From NCBI GenBank assembly GCA_963678675.1, contig OY783197.1, positions 21,371,934-21,435,933 of the forward strand: DNA of 64,000 nt, read 5' to 3'. The notes under the pieces are model-generated. The model saw nothing but the letters and a program-made list of their open reading frames with translations, did not search any database and was not told where the DNA came from. The stretch comes from Xiphydria camelus (Eukaryota > Arthropoda > Insecta > Hymenoptera > Xiphydriidae). Both the position numbers and the translations under genes were made by a program. Position 1 is the stretch's first letter. The number at the start of each line of letters is the position of its first letter. Positions 63,928 to 64,000 of the stretch are shown piece after piece.

Positions 63928-64000
63928 CGGCCAGGGAAATTTGGCAATTTCAGATTGGAAAACCTGGAAAAGTCAAGGAATTTCTTTTTTACATTTTGCT
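63928..64000 (+). repeat. GGAAAAC...GGAATT dispersed repeat, copy at right edge
   Basis: Reads GGCCAGGGAAATTTGG ... TTGGAAAACCTGGAAAAGTC then AAGGAATTTC. Same orientation as the other copies in this intron; truncated by the window end. Confidence 0.5.

Larger units (their letters stand above)
43702..64000 (+). other. Presumed long first intron of calcineurin A
   Basis: About 20.3 kb with no exon I can support. It alternates AT-rich repeat-filled DNA with CpG-rich blocks at about 49000-49900, 52200-52760, 53340-54080, 54710-55740, 59700-60900 and 62330-63250, which may include alternative first exons or enhancers. MITEs, foldbacks, a pogo-like element and microsatellites inside it are listed separately. 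Confidence 0.5.

Overview
The window looks like insect nuclear DNA, most likely a hymenopteran such as an ant. Genes are split by short GT-AG introns, single-copy metazoan genes stand beside insect-type sigma glutathione S-transferases, AT-rich DNA alternates with CpG-rich blocks, and palindromic MITEs are dense. This placement is inferred from gene content and sequence style; nothing was searched.

Layout. (1) 1-3194 holds no gene I can support. (2) 3195-10859 is a 7.66-kb cut-and-paste DNA transposon with perfect 22-bp terminal inverted repeats beginning CACTG. It carries two divergent spliced genes, both open throughout: an 864-residue transposase with two C2H2 zinc fingers (minus) and a 555-residue accessory protein (plus). 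This is the most interesting object here. (3) 10860-19793 is intergenic, with nested MITEs, foldback repeats and a 71-bp minisatellite. (4) 19794-43701 is a compact host gene cluster: LAS1L (+), TMEM135 (-), two tandem sigma GSTs (-, -), an M1 aminopeptidase (+), a VAMP7-like R-SNARE (+), SPATA17 (+), and the first coding exon of calcineurin A (+). (5) 43702-64000 appears to be the long first intron of calcineurin A, filled with MITEs, foldback elements, microsatellites and CpG-rich blocks; no second exon was found.

I reconstructed exon structures by hand, checking that splice sites keep reading phase. Full-length models came out at 670 aa (LAS1L), about 472 aa (TMEM135), 240 and 204 aa (GSTs), 973 aa (aminopeptidase), 225 aa (VAMP7-like) and 359 aa (SPATA17). 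These sizes fit their families.

The host genes do not form a pathway. They cover rRNA processing, a peroxisome/mitochondrion-linked membrane protein, glutathione conjugation, peptide trimming, vesicle fusion, a cilium/sperm IQ protein and a Ca2+-dependent phosphatase. The repeats share a theme: at least nine short inverted-repeat families, several nested in one another or in introns, which fits a history of repeated DNA-transposon activity.
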